Positions 20,106 to 29,992 of a stretch of 58,853 nt of DNA are shown piece after piece. A program made the translations under genes and the position numbers. This DNA comes from Isotricha intestinalis (taxonomy: Eukaryota; Ciliophora; Litostomatea; Vestibuliferida; Isotrichidae): assembly GCA_023807065.1 (NCBI GenBank), contig JAJJLU010003533.1, positions 1 through 58,853 on the forward strand. Reading direction: 5' to 3'. How positions within the stretch are numbered: the stretch's first letter is position 1; the number at the start of each line of letters is the position of its first letter. A model generated the notes under the pieces. The model saw nothing but the letters and a program-made list of their open reading frames with translations, was not told the origin of the DNA and did no database searches.

Positions 20106-23100
20106 TTAATTCTTTGTGTATTTGTTTCTTGTTTTAAACTCATTAATTATAAGATTTTCCTTTTTTATTGACAATAGTTTAGTAAATAATTCTACTTTTT
20201 TTTCTTTTTTGACATCAATAATTAATTCAAAAGAATAATCTTTTCTTATTTTTTTGATTTTAATTTTATCACACATTTCTAAAATATTATTAATTATATT
20301 ATATAAATAATCACAATATTCTTTAATAAGAGGATCACTGTTAATTAAATTAATAATATTATTAACTCCTTCAACATTTAAATCATTTATATTTTTATAT
20401 TCTTTCTCTTCCTTAATTTTAGTATTATTCTCTTCTTTAAATTTAATATATAATTCATAACACAATTCATTTCTAATTGTTTCATTATTATCAATAAAAT
20501 CAAAATTTCCTTTATTTAAAAAAGAAATTTGATTACAAATAATTTCAATATCTTCAATAGAATTACTACATAAAATAATATTATTTTTATTATATGAAAA
20601 TTCAATAATTTCATTCAGTAATAATATTCTATTTTTAGGATCAATTCCAATAATAGGTTCATCCAATAATAATATTTTAGGATAATTCATTAATGAAATA
20701 ATAAAATTTAATTTTTGTTTATCTCCATTAGATAAATTAACACAATATTCATTCATAATATTTTCTAATTTTAATTTATTACAAATATCCTCAATTTGAA
20801 AATCTGAATTTTTAATATTTTTATAAAAATATAATAATTGTTTAACAGTCAAATATTCAATTAGGAAATTATCATAAGGGCAAAAACCATAATTTTTTCC
20901 ATAATTAAAAAATTTCCATTTTGAATTACCAAATAAAGTTATTTCTCCTTTTTCATAATCAATTTCATTCGTTATTAATTTCAATAATGTTGTTTTTCCT
21001 GAACCATTAAATCCTAAAATACCAATATTTTCTTCTAATTCTAATCCTAAATATAAATCATTTATTGCTCTTATATTTTTATTAAAAAAAAAATAAAAAG
21101 TTTTGGTTAAATTTAATATTTTCATTGATAAATTATTATTATTGTCTTTGAATTCATCATTTTTTAATTTTACATTATCTGAATTTTCAATTAATAAAGT
21201 TTCTAATTTTTCATCTTTATTTTCATTATTATTTAAATTATTATAATCATCAATTGAAAAAGTTAAATTATCATTTTTATTATTATTTATTATTTTTTTT
21301 TCATGAATATCAAATTCAAATTGGTTTTTTATATTTAAAAAAACTTTATTAATAAATAAATGATATAATTTTTCAATTATTTTACTTTCAACAATTAAAA
21401 ATAATATAAGATATATTAAAAATAAATCATTTAAATTTTTTAAATGTGAATTAATAAATTTATCATAAGAAGGAATTTTATAAATAGTTATTCCACTAAA
21501 AATTTCAGAAATAATTATTCTAATAATTGCAAAAATTAAACTAGTTAAAGGAATATAATTTAATATTGTAGAAAAATTTATTGGAAAAAAATAAGTAATA
21601 ATTTTTTCAAAATCTTTATTTGATATTATTTGATAAGAATTTATTATTATATCTGTTAATCCATAAAATACAATAATAAAAAATATTATATAATAAGTTT
21701 TATAAGTTTGTTCCACTTTAAAAGTGATAGAAGATAAAAAATAATTGAATGTAATTATTGAAATAATATATTTTTTGAATAAAGGAATAAATTTGTTTAA
21801 TAAAATATTATTTTTAATATAATTTCTAAATGAAAAATAGATTATAATATATTTCAATATATCAAAAAGGAAAAAACTAATCCAATAATAAATTATAAAA
21901 CCACTATTAAATTTAATTTTTTCTTTTATTTTTTTTTCTTTATCTTTCACTAATAAATTTAAGCAAAATCCTTCAAATAAAAAAAATAAAGGAATAAAAA
22001 TAAAAATATCAATATAATGTGAAAAAGTAACTTCATGATTTTGAATAATTTGTTCTAAAGTTTTATTAACTTTATATTTTGGAATAATACCATATTCATT
22101 AAATATTACAGCATTAATATTATATTCATTTTTTAAAAATGAAGAATATATCCATGAAAAAGCAATATCTCTTATATAATATTTTCTAATTTGAAATAGA
22201 TAAAAAAAATTCGTTACATTTTCTTCTAATTCTTTATCCATATAAATTATTAATTTTTCATTATTAAATTTTGATTCATTTAAAAACTCATCAGAAAAAC
22301 TTAATAATCTGTTTAAATCAGTATCTAACGTTAAATTTGGTTTTGAATTATAAAATTTATAATTTAATTTTAAATTATAATCTTTTATCAAAGAAGAATT
22401 TTCAAGATAATTTCTAGTTATATTATTATTAATATAAATTGTATTTTCTGTTAGTAACTTTTTCAAATCTAAATATTTATAATTATCGTTTTTAATTTTT
22501 GAGACATATATTAATAAATATTTAAAAATAAAAAATATTAATAATTGAATTAATAAACTGTCATATAATCTAAATATACTTATTGAACTTCTTAAAATAT
22601 GAGTAAATAATTCTTTAAAAGGATTTATTCTTTCCTTTTTTTCTAAATTATTTTCAAATAATTTTACTTCTTCATTATTTTGTTTTTCAGAATTTATTTT
22701 TAAAAAAACATCTTCTAATGAAGTTGTAGAAATATTATAATCAATTATTCCATATTCATCTTTTATATTTTCAATATATTTAAAAATTTCATTTGTATTT
22801 TCTTCAATTTTTTTAAAAGAAAAAGAAATATAATTTTTAGAAGAAATTTTAACATCAAAATCCTGATTTAATTGTTTTAATTCATTAATAATATTTTGTT
22901 TATTTTCAAAATTAAATTTTTTGTTCTTTAAATGTAAACATAAATTAAATCCAATATTATATTTTTCTTTCAAATAAGAACTTTTACCACAACATAATAA
23001 ATTTCCTTCATATAAAAAACCTATTTTATCACTTAAATATTCTGCTTCTTCCATATTATTAGTTGTTATTAATATAATTTTATCATTTTTAATACTTTTA

Positions 23101-24977
23101 ATATAATCCCAAATATTATTTTTTATAATATTATCTATTCCATTAGTTGGTTCATCTAATAATATTACTTTTTCATTTCCAATTAAAGATAAACAAAGAT
23201 TTAATAATTTTTTTTGATTATTTGATAATGAATTACATAAATAATTCTTCTTATGTAATAAACCTGTTAAATTTAATATATTATTTATTTGATTATTATC
23301 ATCCTTATTTCTTTTATTTTCTGTCATATATTTTAAATATTGTTCTACTGTTAAATAATCAAATAATATTTCATTTTCAGAATATAAAGTAATGTTATTA
23401 TTCAAATATAATTTGTTTAAAAATATTGAATGATTATTTAATAATATATTTCCTGTATTTACTTTTTCTATTCCAGATATTATTTTTAATAATGTTGTTT
23501 TTCCTACTCCATTATTACCTATTAAGCAAAAAATTTCACCTTGATTAAATTTAATATTTAACTTCTGAAATAGTATTTTTTTTCCATATTCTTTATTTAA
23601 ATTAATAATTTTTAATGTGTTTTTTATTTGAGTATCTTCATTATTTGAATTATTAAATAAATCTGGAACAATTGGTATTTCTTCAATATCTTCATTATCA
23701 ATTTTTGATTGTTTTTTACATTTTATAAAATAATGATAATTTTGAATAAGCTCCAATAATATTTCTCCTAAAAAATAAAATATTATAGAAAGTATAAAAT
23801 ATATTATTGATTGAAAAAAATTAATATTATAATTTTTAATGAAATATAATTCATAATTTTGATTAATATAATTTTCTTTAAAGAATAAAATTTGAATACA
23901 TTCAATTTCATTTAAAAAAGGGAAAATGATATAAAAAAAAATTGGACATTTTTGACCTAATGAAATAATAATTCCTGATATAAATAATATAATTATAAAA
24001 AAAAACATAAAAATTTGACAAATAAAAACTGTTGGAATGAAATTATGAATAAAATATAACATAAAATAAATAGATATATTAAAAGTGAATTGAGAAATAA
24101 TTATTTCAAATATTTTTGTATTGACAATAAAAACATATTTCAAAATATAAATAATAGATAACAAAGATAAAGAAGTTAAAATAATATAAATAAAAAAATT
24201 AGATAATAAAATTTGTAAAATTTTAAATCCTCTTTTTTTTAAAAATAAATTAATTTGTTTTTCTTTTTCATCAACAATTTCAAATAAAAAATTCATAAAA
24301 AAAATTAAATAAACAATACAAATGAATAAAGGTAATAAATTTCTATAAAACAATAATTTATATTCTGTAAAATTATTATAATTATTAGAATTCATAAAAC
24401 AAGAATTAATTTTTAAAATTTTATTTTCATTAGTTTTGTTAAAATAGGTTTTCATAAAATTATATAAAACAATAAACAATATATCATTTGAATTATCACT
24501 TCCAAATTTATCATCAATACTAACATCTAATAAATTGTTAGCATAATTAATATTATTTTTAACACTAATAAATTCATTTCTTAATTTAAAAATAAAATGC
24601 TCATTATTATTATTTATATTAATTGATGTAGAGAATTGTTTTTCTTTATCTGTTTCAATATATTTAATCATTTCTTCTTCTTTTTCAAAATATTTAAAAT
24701 CATTTGCTTTTGAAGAATATTTCATTAAATCTATTATTGTTTTATTATTATTTATTAGTGCATATTTTCTATAAAATGATGCTTCTCTATTGTTTGTGTG
24801 CATTTTTGTTGAGTCATTACATTTAAAATATATTTCCTTTTTTTTAATATTGATATTTAAACCTTTTAAACTTTTTGAAATTACAAATAGTATTATACCT
24901 ATTAAAATGTAATTAAAAAAACATTTAATAGGATTCCTAATGTTATAAATCAATTTAATTTTAATCAGAGAAATCAT
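20106..24977 (-). CDS. Full-length ABCA-type ABC transporter
   Basis: This 1623-residue protein has the ABCA order: membrane domain 1 with a large loop between its first and second helices, nucleotide-binding domain 1, membrane domain 2 (again with a big loop), nucleotide-binding domain 2. In NBD1, Walker A is GNNGVGKTT (about residue 487) and Walker B is VILLDEPTNG (about 605). In NBD2, Walker A is GFNGSGKTT (about 1324) and Walker B is ILLLDEPIIGIDP (about 1440). The signature sequences are degenerate (LSNNQKK and LSNGDKQ rather than LSGGQ). It probably moves lipids or amphipaths across a membrane, as ABCA members do; the substrate is not readable. It ends 38 bases from the end of the convergent methyltransferase gene. 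Confidence 0.93.
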   Translation of the reverse strand: MISLIKIKLIYNIRNPIKCFFNYILIGIILFVISKSLKGLNINIKKKEIYFKCNDSTKMHTNNREASFYRKYALINNNKTIIDLMKYSSKANDFKYFEKEEEMIKYIETDKEKQFSTSININNNNEHFIFKLRNEFISVKNNINYANNLLDVSIDDKFGSDNSNDILFIVLYNFMKTYFNKTNENKILKINSCFMNSNNYNNFTEYKLLFYRNLLPLFICIVYLIFFMNFLFEIVDEKEKQINLFLKKRGFKILQILLSNFFIYIILTSLSLLSIIYILKYVFIVNTKIFEIIISQFTFNISIYFMLYFIHNFIPTVFICQIFMFFFIIILFISGIIISLGQKCPIFFYIIFPFLNEIECIQILFFKENYINQNYELYFIKNYNINFFQSIIYFILSIIFYFLGEILLELIQNYHYFIKCKKQSKIDNEDIEEIPIVPDLFNNSNNEDTQIKNTLKIINLNKEYGKKILFQKLNIKFNQGEIFCLIGNNGVGKTTLLKIISGIEKVNTGNILLNNHSIFLNKLYLNNNITLYSENEILFDYLTVEQYLKYMTENKRNKDDNNQINNILNLTGLLHKKNYLCNSLSNNQKKLLNLCLSLIGNEKVILLDEPTNGIDNIIKNNIWDYIKSIKNDKIILITTNNMEEAEYLSDKIGFLYEGNLLCCGKSSYLKEKYNIGFNLCLHLKNKKFNFENKQNIINELKQLNQDFDVKISSKNYISFSFKKIEENTNEIFKYIENIKDEYGIIDYNISTTSLEDVFLKINSEKQNNEEVKLFENNLEKKERINPFKELFTHILRSSISIFRLYDSLLIQLLIFFIFKYLLIYVSKIKNDNYKYLDLKKLLTENTIYINNNITRNYLENSSLIKDYNLKLNYKFYNSKPNLTLDTDLNRLLSFSDEFLNESKFNNEKLIIYMDKELEENVTNFFYLFQIRKYYIRDIAFSWIYSSFLKNEYNINAVIFNEYGIIPKYKVNKTLEQIIQNHEVTFSHYIDIFIFIPLFFLFEGFCLNLLVKDKEKKIKEKIKFNSGFIIYYWISFFLFDILKYIIIYFSFRNYIKNNILLNKFIPLFKKYIISIITFNYFLSSITFKVEQTYKTYYIIFFIIVFYGLTDIIINSYQIISNKDFEKIITYFFPINFSTILNYIPLTSLIFAIIRIIISEIFSGITIYKIPSYDKFINSHLKNLNDLFLIYLILFLIVESKIIEKLYHLFINKVFLNIKNQFEFDIHEKKIINNNKNDNLTFSIDDYNNLNNNENKDEKLETLLIENSDNVKLKNDEFKDNNNNLSMKILNLTKTFYFFFNKNIRAINDLYLGLELEENIGILGFNGSGKTTLLKLITNEIDYEKGEITLFGNSKWKFFNYGKNYGFCPYDNFLIEYLTVKQLLYFYKNIKNSDFQIEDICNKLKLENIMNEYCVNLSNGDKQKLNFIISLMNYPKILLLDEPIIGIDPKNRILLLNEIIEFSYNKNNIILCSNSIEDIEIICNQISFLNKGNFDFIDNNETIRNELCYELYIKFKEENNTKIKEEKEYKNINDLNVEGVNNIINLINSDPLIKEYCDYLYNIINNILEMCDKIKIKKIRKDYSFELIIDVKKEKKVELFTKLLSIKKENLIINEFKTRNKYTKN

Positions 24978-25190
24978 TTTTATAAAATATATATAAAAAA
25001 GAATAAAATAAAAATTGAAAAATTTAAAATATAAACTACTGTTTTTAAAAACATTTAACTTGAAAAAAAAATTGTTTTTTCAATGAATAAAAAATAAACA
25101 TAAATAAATAAAATTTCCTTAATAATACTAAAAATAAATATAAAAATATAAATTTATATAAATTATTTTAAAACAAAAGAGAAAAAAAGA

Positions 25191-26897
25191 TTAAACAGCA
25201 ATAATTTTTTCTTGTATTTTATCTAAAGAAATTTTATCAGTACATTTCATATCAATAGAAGAATTACCAAAACAACCAAATAAATGAGTACTAGGGATTT
25301 TTCCATTAAAATATTGAAAATTAACATCTAAAGGAATAAATTGATTATTAATTTCAGCAAGAGTCCAACAATGATAATCAAAGTCATTTCCTCCATTATC
25401 ATCAAATTTATTTTCTTCAATAACAAAACCAGAAACAAATATTGCTTTAATTCCTATTAATTTTAATAAACAATTATATAAATTTGTTAAATCATTACAT
25501 GTTCCTTTTTTTGATTTATAAGTTTCTATTGGATTTTTTTTTACTATAGGAATATGTTTATCATATTTTATATTTTTTTTCACCCAATTTCCTAATTTAA
25601 TATAATTTAAATTATTAGATTTATCTTCTTTTAATATTTCATTTATTAAAGGAATAAATATTTCTTTTTCTTTATCTGAAACTTTAATTAGAAATTTATT
25701 AAAATTTTCACATGAATAATTTTTCTCTGGAGAATTTATTAATAATGTTTCTACTGAATAATAACCTTCTCCACTTTTTAAATTATTATAAGTTAAAATA
25801 TAATTTTTTTCAGTTTCTTTTATATTATTTCCATCTATTGTTTCTGAAAAATTAGTTCTTAAATTATATGATATTATATTATTGTTTCCTCCTATAAAAT
25901 ATTTTGGTATTGTTATTATTAATTCTTTTATTGGTTTATTTATTTTTGAATTTTTAAAATTTTGCTTAAACGAAATTACCCATTTTGAAGTCTTTATATT
26001 TAAATATATGTAATCTTCTATTATTTTCCCATTGTCTATTATTCCTTTCCAATTATATATTATATTTTCTTTTTTTTCTTTTTCTAATTTTTCCTTTTCT
26101 AATTTTTCTTTTTCTTCTTTTTCTTTTTGAAGTCTTTCTTTTTTTGATATTTTCTTTTTTAAACTTTTTTCTAGGTCTATATTGTTTTCTTTATTATTTT
26201 TTAATTCTTTTTCATTAATATTATCATTTATATGTTTTTCATTTTTATTTTCTTTTTCACTATTTTCATTTATATTATTATCACTTTTATTATCTTTCTC
26301 ATTATTATTTTCATTTTTTCTTTCAAATTCAACCTTATTTTCTTTTTCAATGGCATTATCACTTTTAATTTCTTTATCACTTATTTTATTTATATTTTTA
26401 TTTCCATTTATATCATTATTGTTATTATCTAATTTCTCAAAAATAAATCCTTTTTTCCAATATAAAATATCATAAACTTTAGGAATAAACAAAAAAAAAT
26501 TAACATTACATCCAATTAAAAAATCAGGTAAAGAAATACATTCACTTCGACAAATTTTATTAAACTTAGATTTTTTTTCTTTAAATTTTAAATAAAGTTG
26601 AATAGAATCTCCATTATATAATTTCCTAAAATTAAAAGTAAAACAATGTTGATTAATTTCTAAATTAATATCTTCATTATCAATTTTAGCTTTTAATAAA
26701 GTAATTTTATAACCTTCTAAAAAAGAATAAATATATGTATCATAATAATTTCCAAATTCTTCTCTGAAAACTTTTAATGTTATCCATACTTCTCTTTCTC
26801 TTCCATCTAATAATATTCTTCTTTTTTCTTTCCATTCTGTTTCTAATAATCCTTTTTTTATTTTTTGTTTATTTTTTATATTTTTTTTATTCATCAT
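25191..26897 (-). CDS. Transglutaminase-like cysteine peptidase-fold protein
   Basis: The protein has 568 residues. The C-terminal 160 residues are a transglutaminase-core domain with an intact triad: Cys467 in KKGTCNDLTN, His509 in YHCWTLAE and Asp524 in IPLDVNF. The N-terminal part (about 10-150) is beta-rich and unrecognised. Between them lies a long Asn/Lys/Glu low-complexity linker with a charged helix (repeats of KEKLEKEK, about 235-265). There is no signal peptide, so it is probably cytosolic. Such eukaryotic and bacterial transglutaminase-fold proteins act as peptidases, deamidases or crosslinkers; which applies here is open. Two adjacent start codons (Met1, Met2) are present and either could be used. 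Confidence 0.85.
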   Translation of the reverse strand: MMNKKNIKNKQKIKKGLLETEWKEKRRILLDGREREVWITLKVFREEFGNYYDTYIYSFLEGYKITLLKAKIDNEDINLEINQHCFTFNFRKLYNGDSIQLYLKFKEKKSKFNKICRSECISLPDFLIGCNVNFFLFIPKVYDILYWKKGFIFEKLDNNNNDINGNKNINKISDKEIKSDNAIEKENKVEFERKNENNNEKDNKSDNNINENSEKENKNEKHINDNINEKELKNNKENNIDLEKSLKKKISKKERLQKEKEEKEKLEKEKLEKEKKENIIYNWKGIIDNGKIIEDYIYLNIKTSKWVISFKQNFKNSKINKPIKELIITIPKYFIGGNNNIISYNLRTNFSETIDGNNIKETEKNYILTYNNLKSGEGYYSVETLLINSPEKNYSCENFNKFLIKVSDKEKEIFIPLINEILKEDKSNNLNYIKLGNWVKKNIKYDKHIPIVKKNPIETYKSKKGTCNDLTNLYNCLLKLIGIKAIFVSGFVIEENKFDDNGGNDFDYHCWTLAEINNQFIPLDVNFQYFNGKIPSTHLFGCFGNSSIDMKCTDKISLDKIQEKIIAV

Positions 26898-26989
26898 TTT
26901 TTTTTGTTTTTATTTGGAAAAAAATTTTTTTTGAAAATAATTATTATGTGATGTGTAAAAAATTTAATATAATTTTTAAAAATAACTTT

Positions 26990-28237
26990 TTATTTATATT
27001 TCTTATAAATTAATTGTGAATATCTTTTTGGACTTTCATTATTATTTTTTTTACTTTTATTTCTTCCTTTAGAAATATTATTAACACCTTCTTTATAATT
27101 AAAAGATTGAATTAAATCTTTTTTTTGTTTATTAGGTTGAGTTAAACTATCAACCACATTTAAAAAATTTTCATTATTTAAAATTTTCATATATTTTTTT
27201 CCATTAATATCAGTTTCTGGTTTTGTAATTAATTGAATTTCCTTATCTAAATTTTCATCCATTTTTTTAAAATCTTTTTTTGTTTTTGGACTTTTATTAT
27301 TATATTTACTTGATTTTAATATTTCAGAAACATTTAAAATTATATTTGCTAAAGGCTTTTTTTTATTTTGAATTGGACTTTTAGATATTTTTTTCTTTTT
27401 TGGAGTTTTATCTTTTTCTAAATTTTTAAATGGAGAAATTTCTCTTGATTTATTCTTTAATTTTTTTACATTTTTATTTCTTGTTGTTAAATCAATTTTC
27501 TTTATATTATTATTATTGTTTTTTTGATGATTAAAATTTAGTTTTTCTTCTTTAATTTTTGAATTATTTATTTGAGATGAATTTTGATATGATATTAATT
27601 GATTTTTTTTCTTCTTTAATTTTTCTAATAAAATCTTTTTTTGATTAATTTCTTCAGAATTATTATCATCATTAAGTAAATCATTTATTATATTATCATT
27701 ACTATTTGAATTTGAAATATTACTTTTATTAATATCAATATTATCGTTATTATTAATTGATATATTTTTACTTTCTTTTCTTACTTCAAAAGGATTTTTT
27801 TCAAAATTTAATTCTTTTTCATCTTCTTCATTTTCTTCATCCACATTTGAATCTTTTCCTACAAAATTTTGCATATCTTTTATCATACATTTATTTATTA
27901 TATTTATATCTTTTGAATTTTTTTCTATTATATCGTATTGAAATATTGTTTCATAAATTGTTCTTCCTGAAGATATTTCAAGATTATTATTTATATTTTT
28001 TGAATATATTACATTTAATAAATTTGTTATGTTATTTAAACCTGAATCTCTTTCTTCGAATTTATGAGAAAAATTACTTGGCTCTATATTCTTTTTAAAT
28101 TTTTTATTTATAAATTGTTTAAATTTATCAATCATCTTTTTTGATCTAACATCACTTATGCTTTCATTAATTTCATCTTCTAATCTTTGATTATAAGGAA
28201 TTAAAACACCTTTATTTTTCCCATTGTTTTGTCCCAT
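26990..28237 (-). CDS. Basic Lys/Asn-rich protein with N-myristoylation-type start
   Basis: I place the start at the ATG ending at 28237 (MGQNNGKNKGVL). The frame extends further upstream only to a TTG, giving an implausible hydrophobic leader. This gives 415 residues. Gly2 followed by Gln-Asn-Asn and basic residues suits N-myristoylation. A short ordered helix follows (about 18-45, LEDEINESISDVRSKKMID), then long Lys/Asn/Ser/Ile low-complexity sequence with many SP and TP sites (KSREISPFKN, KSPIQNKKK, NESPKRYSQ) that could be proline-directed phosphorylation sites. No domain is recognised. It shares a divergent promoter region with the pseudo-protease gene. Confidence 0.68.
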   Translation of the reverse strand: MGQNNGKNKGVLIPYNQRLEDEINESISDVRSKKMIDKFKQFINKKFKKNIEPSNFSHKFEERDSGLNNITNLLNVIYSKNINNNLEISSGRTIYETIFQYDIIEKNSKDINIINKCMIKDMQNFVGKDSNVDEENEEDEKELNFEKNPFEVRKESKNISINNNDNIDINKSNISNSNSNDNIINDLLNDDNNSEEINQKKILLEKLKKKKNQLISYQNSSQINNSKIKEEKLNFNHQKNNNNNIKKIDLTTRNKNVKKLKNKSREISPFKNLEKDKTPKKKKISKSPIQNKKKPLANIILNVSEILKSSKYNNKSPKTKKDFKKMDENLDKEIQLITKPETDINGKKYMKILNNENFLNVVDSLTQPNKQKKDLIQSFNYKEGVNNISKGRNKSKKNNNESPKRYSQLIYKKYK

Positions 28238-28643
28238 TATATATATAATAATAAAATTTATATAAAATTTTAAAAAAAACAAAAGGAAAAAATATTAATG
28301 ATAAATTACAAAAAATACAAAAATATATAAATAAACTTACAATAATTAAAGAGCCTTTCTTATAATATAATGAAAAATGTAATGCAAAATAAAAATTTTT
28401 TATATCAAGGAGAAAAAACAAATTTATAATATAACTTTAATTTGTGAATAATGGAAATAATTTAATAAAAATCAATAAAATAAATATATTATTAGATATT
28501 ATATGGTTTTCATTGCCATTAATCTATTTTTCAATTATAATTATTTTTAATGATTTTGAATTTCATTTCCTAATTTATCAATTTTTATTAAGATTAATTA
28601 AAAATTATAACATTAATTTTTTTATTAATATTATTTTTAAAAA
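28238..28643. other. Intergenic, divergent promoter region
   Basis: This is 406 bases between divergent genes. A 68-codon plus-strand frame starting with GTG (28444) runs through it and stops at the next gene's start; it has no ATG near its start and a composition like random A/T sequence, so I do not call it. Promoters for both flanking genes must lie here, with no recognisable box. Confidence 0.45.
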
Positions 28644-29894
28644 ATGCTAAATTATATTTTTTTATTATTTCCATATTCTTTATGTGTAATAATATTAAAA
28701 ATAGATAAAAAAGAAAAAACAAATGATAATGATAAATTTGATTTTATAAAAGATTATTTCAACGACAATAACTTTTATACAAATATTTCAATAGGAAATC
28801 CATCTCAAATAATAAAATCTTATATAAGATTAGAAAATAACTATTTTTATTTTTCTTCATATAACATTAAAGAAAATTATAATAAAACTTTATCATTATC
28901 ATATAAACAATTAAATAATGAAACAAGCTATTTAGCAAATGAATTTTCAAAAGGAAATCTTTCATCAGAAAAATTTATTTTATTAAATAATAATGAAAAT
29001 ATTGAATTAAATGATATTAATTTTATTCTTGCAACAAGAGGAAGTTATCATTCTTATTTACAATCATCAGGAATTGGATTAAAATTAAATAATGATAAAT
29101 CTAATTTTATATATCAATTAAAAAATAAAGGAATTATTAATTCATATGGTTTTACTTTTTTTTTTAATAATAATAATGAAAATAAAGGAGAATTAATTAT
29201 TGGAGGTTATCCTCATGAATATAATAATAAATATAATGGAAGATTTTTAAGGTTTGATAAAAGTGAAATTAGTAAAGAAATTTATTCTTGGAGTATTTAT
29301 TTTAATAAAATTAATTTTGGAAATAAAGTTGTTAATGAAAAAATATTATCTAGTTTTACTTTTGATTATAATGGTTTTATTGCTAATCAATTATTTCATA
29401 ATATTATTTATGAAAGTTTATTTAAAAGTTTAATTGAAAAAAAAGAATGTTTTAAAGAATTATCTGATATTGATTATAAATTATATTATTATTATTGTAA
29501 TTATAATAGTTCTATAAAAAACAAATTTCAAAGTATTTATTTTCATAGTAAAAATTTAAATTATACATTTATCATTGATAAAAATGATGTATTTATGTAT
29601 AGAAATAATACCATTTATTTTCTGATTTTATTTGAAAGGGATAATATTTTAAATAGATGGATTCTTGGAACTCCTTTTTTAAAAAAATATCAATTGATTT
29701 TTGACCAAGATAAAAAAGTTATTGGTTTTTATTGTAAAGAAACAGAACAATCACATTTATTTTATTTAATTTTGATCTTTTTATTATTTATATTTATTAT
29801 TTACTTGATCATTTTTAATTTAAAAATTTTTTTATTCAAAAAGAAAAAAATCTCAGCTACTGAATTAGAAGAAGATTTTTTAAATAATATTTGA
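28644..29894 (+). CDS. Pepsin-fold (A1) pseudo-aspartic protease with C-terminal membrane anchor
   Basis: The protein has 416 residues: a signal peptide (1-18), a pepsin-like fold and a transmembrane helix (about 374-398) with a short tail (KKKKISATELEEDF). The fold is recognisable from FYTNISIGNPSQ (44-55), GELIIGGYP, YSWSIYFNKINFGN and the C-terminal WILGTPFLKKYQLIFDQDKKVIGFY. Counting from the GNPSQ turn, the first catalytic DTGS is replaced by Arg62-Leu-Glu-Asn. The second keeps Asp241 but its TG(T/S) is Tyr-Asn-Gly. It is therefore almost certainly inactive. It ends with TGA, followed four codons later by an in-frame TAA. Possible role: a receptor or inhibitor-like pseudoenzyme in secretory or lysosomal membranes (inference). 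Confidence 0.82.
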   Translation: MLNYIFLLFPYSLCVIILKIDKKEKTNDNDKFDFIKDYFNDNNFYTNISIGNPSQIIKSYIRLENNYFYFSSYNIKENYNKTLSLSYKQLNNETSYLANEFSKGNLSSEKFILLNNNENIELNDINFILATRGSYHSYLQSSGIGLKLNNDKSNFIYQLKNKGIINSYGFTFFFNNNNENKGELIIGGYPHEYNNKYNGRFLRFDKSEISKEIYSWSIYFNKINFGNKVVNEKILSSFTFDYNGFIANQLFHNIIYESLFKSLIEKKECFKELSDIDYKLYYYYCNYNSSIKNKFQSIYFHSKNLNYTFIIDKNDVFMYRNNTIYFLILFERDNILNRWILGTPFLKKYQLIFDQDKKVIGFYCKETEQSHLFYLILIFLLFIFIIYLIIFNLKIFLFKKKKISATELEEDFLNNI

Positions 29895-29992
29895 TTAAAT
29901 ATATAAATAAAATATATATTAAAAAATCTTATAAATTAAATAATTTTTATGAAAAAATGAATAAAAAGCGTTTAAAAAAAATATAAAAAAAA

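Noticed and set aside
28444..28650. 68-residue plus-strand frame before the pseudo-protease gene
   Set aside because: It starts with GTG, lies in a promoter gap, overlaps the next start codon and has random A/T composition.
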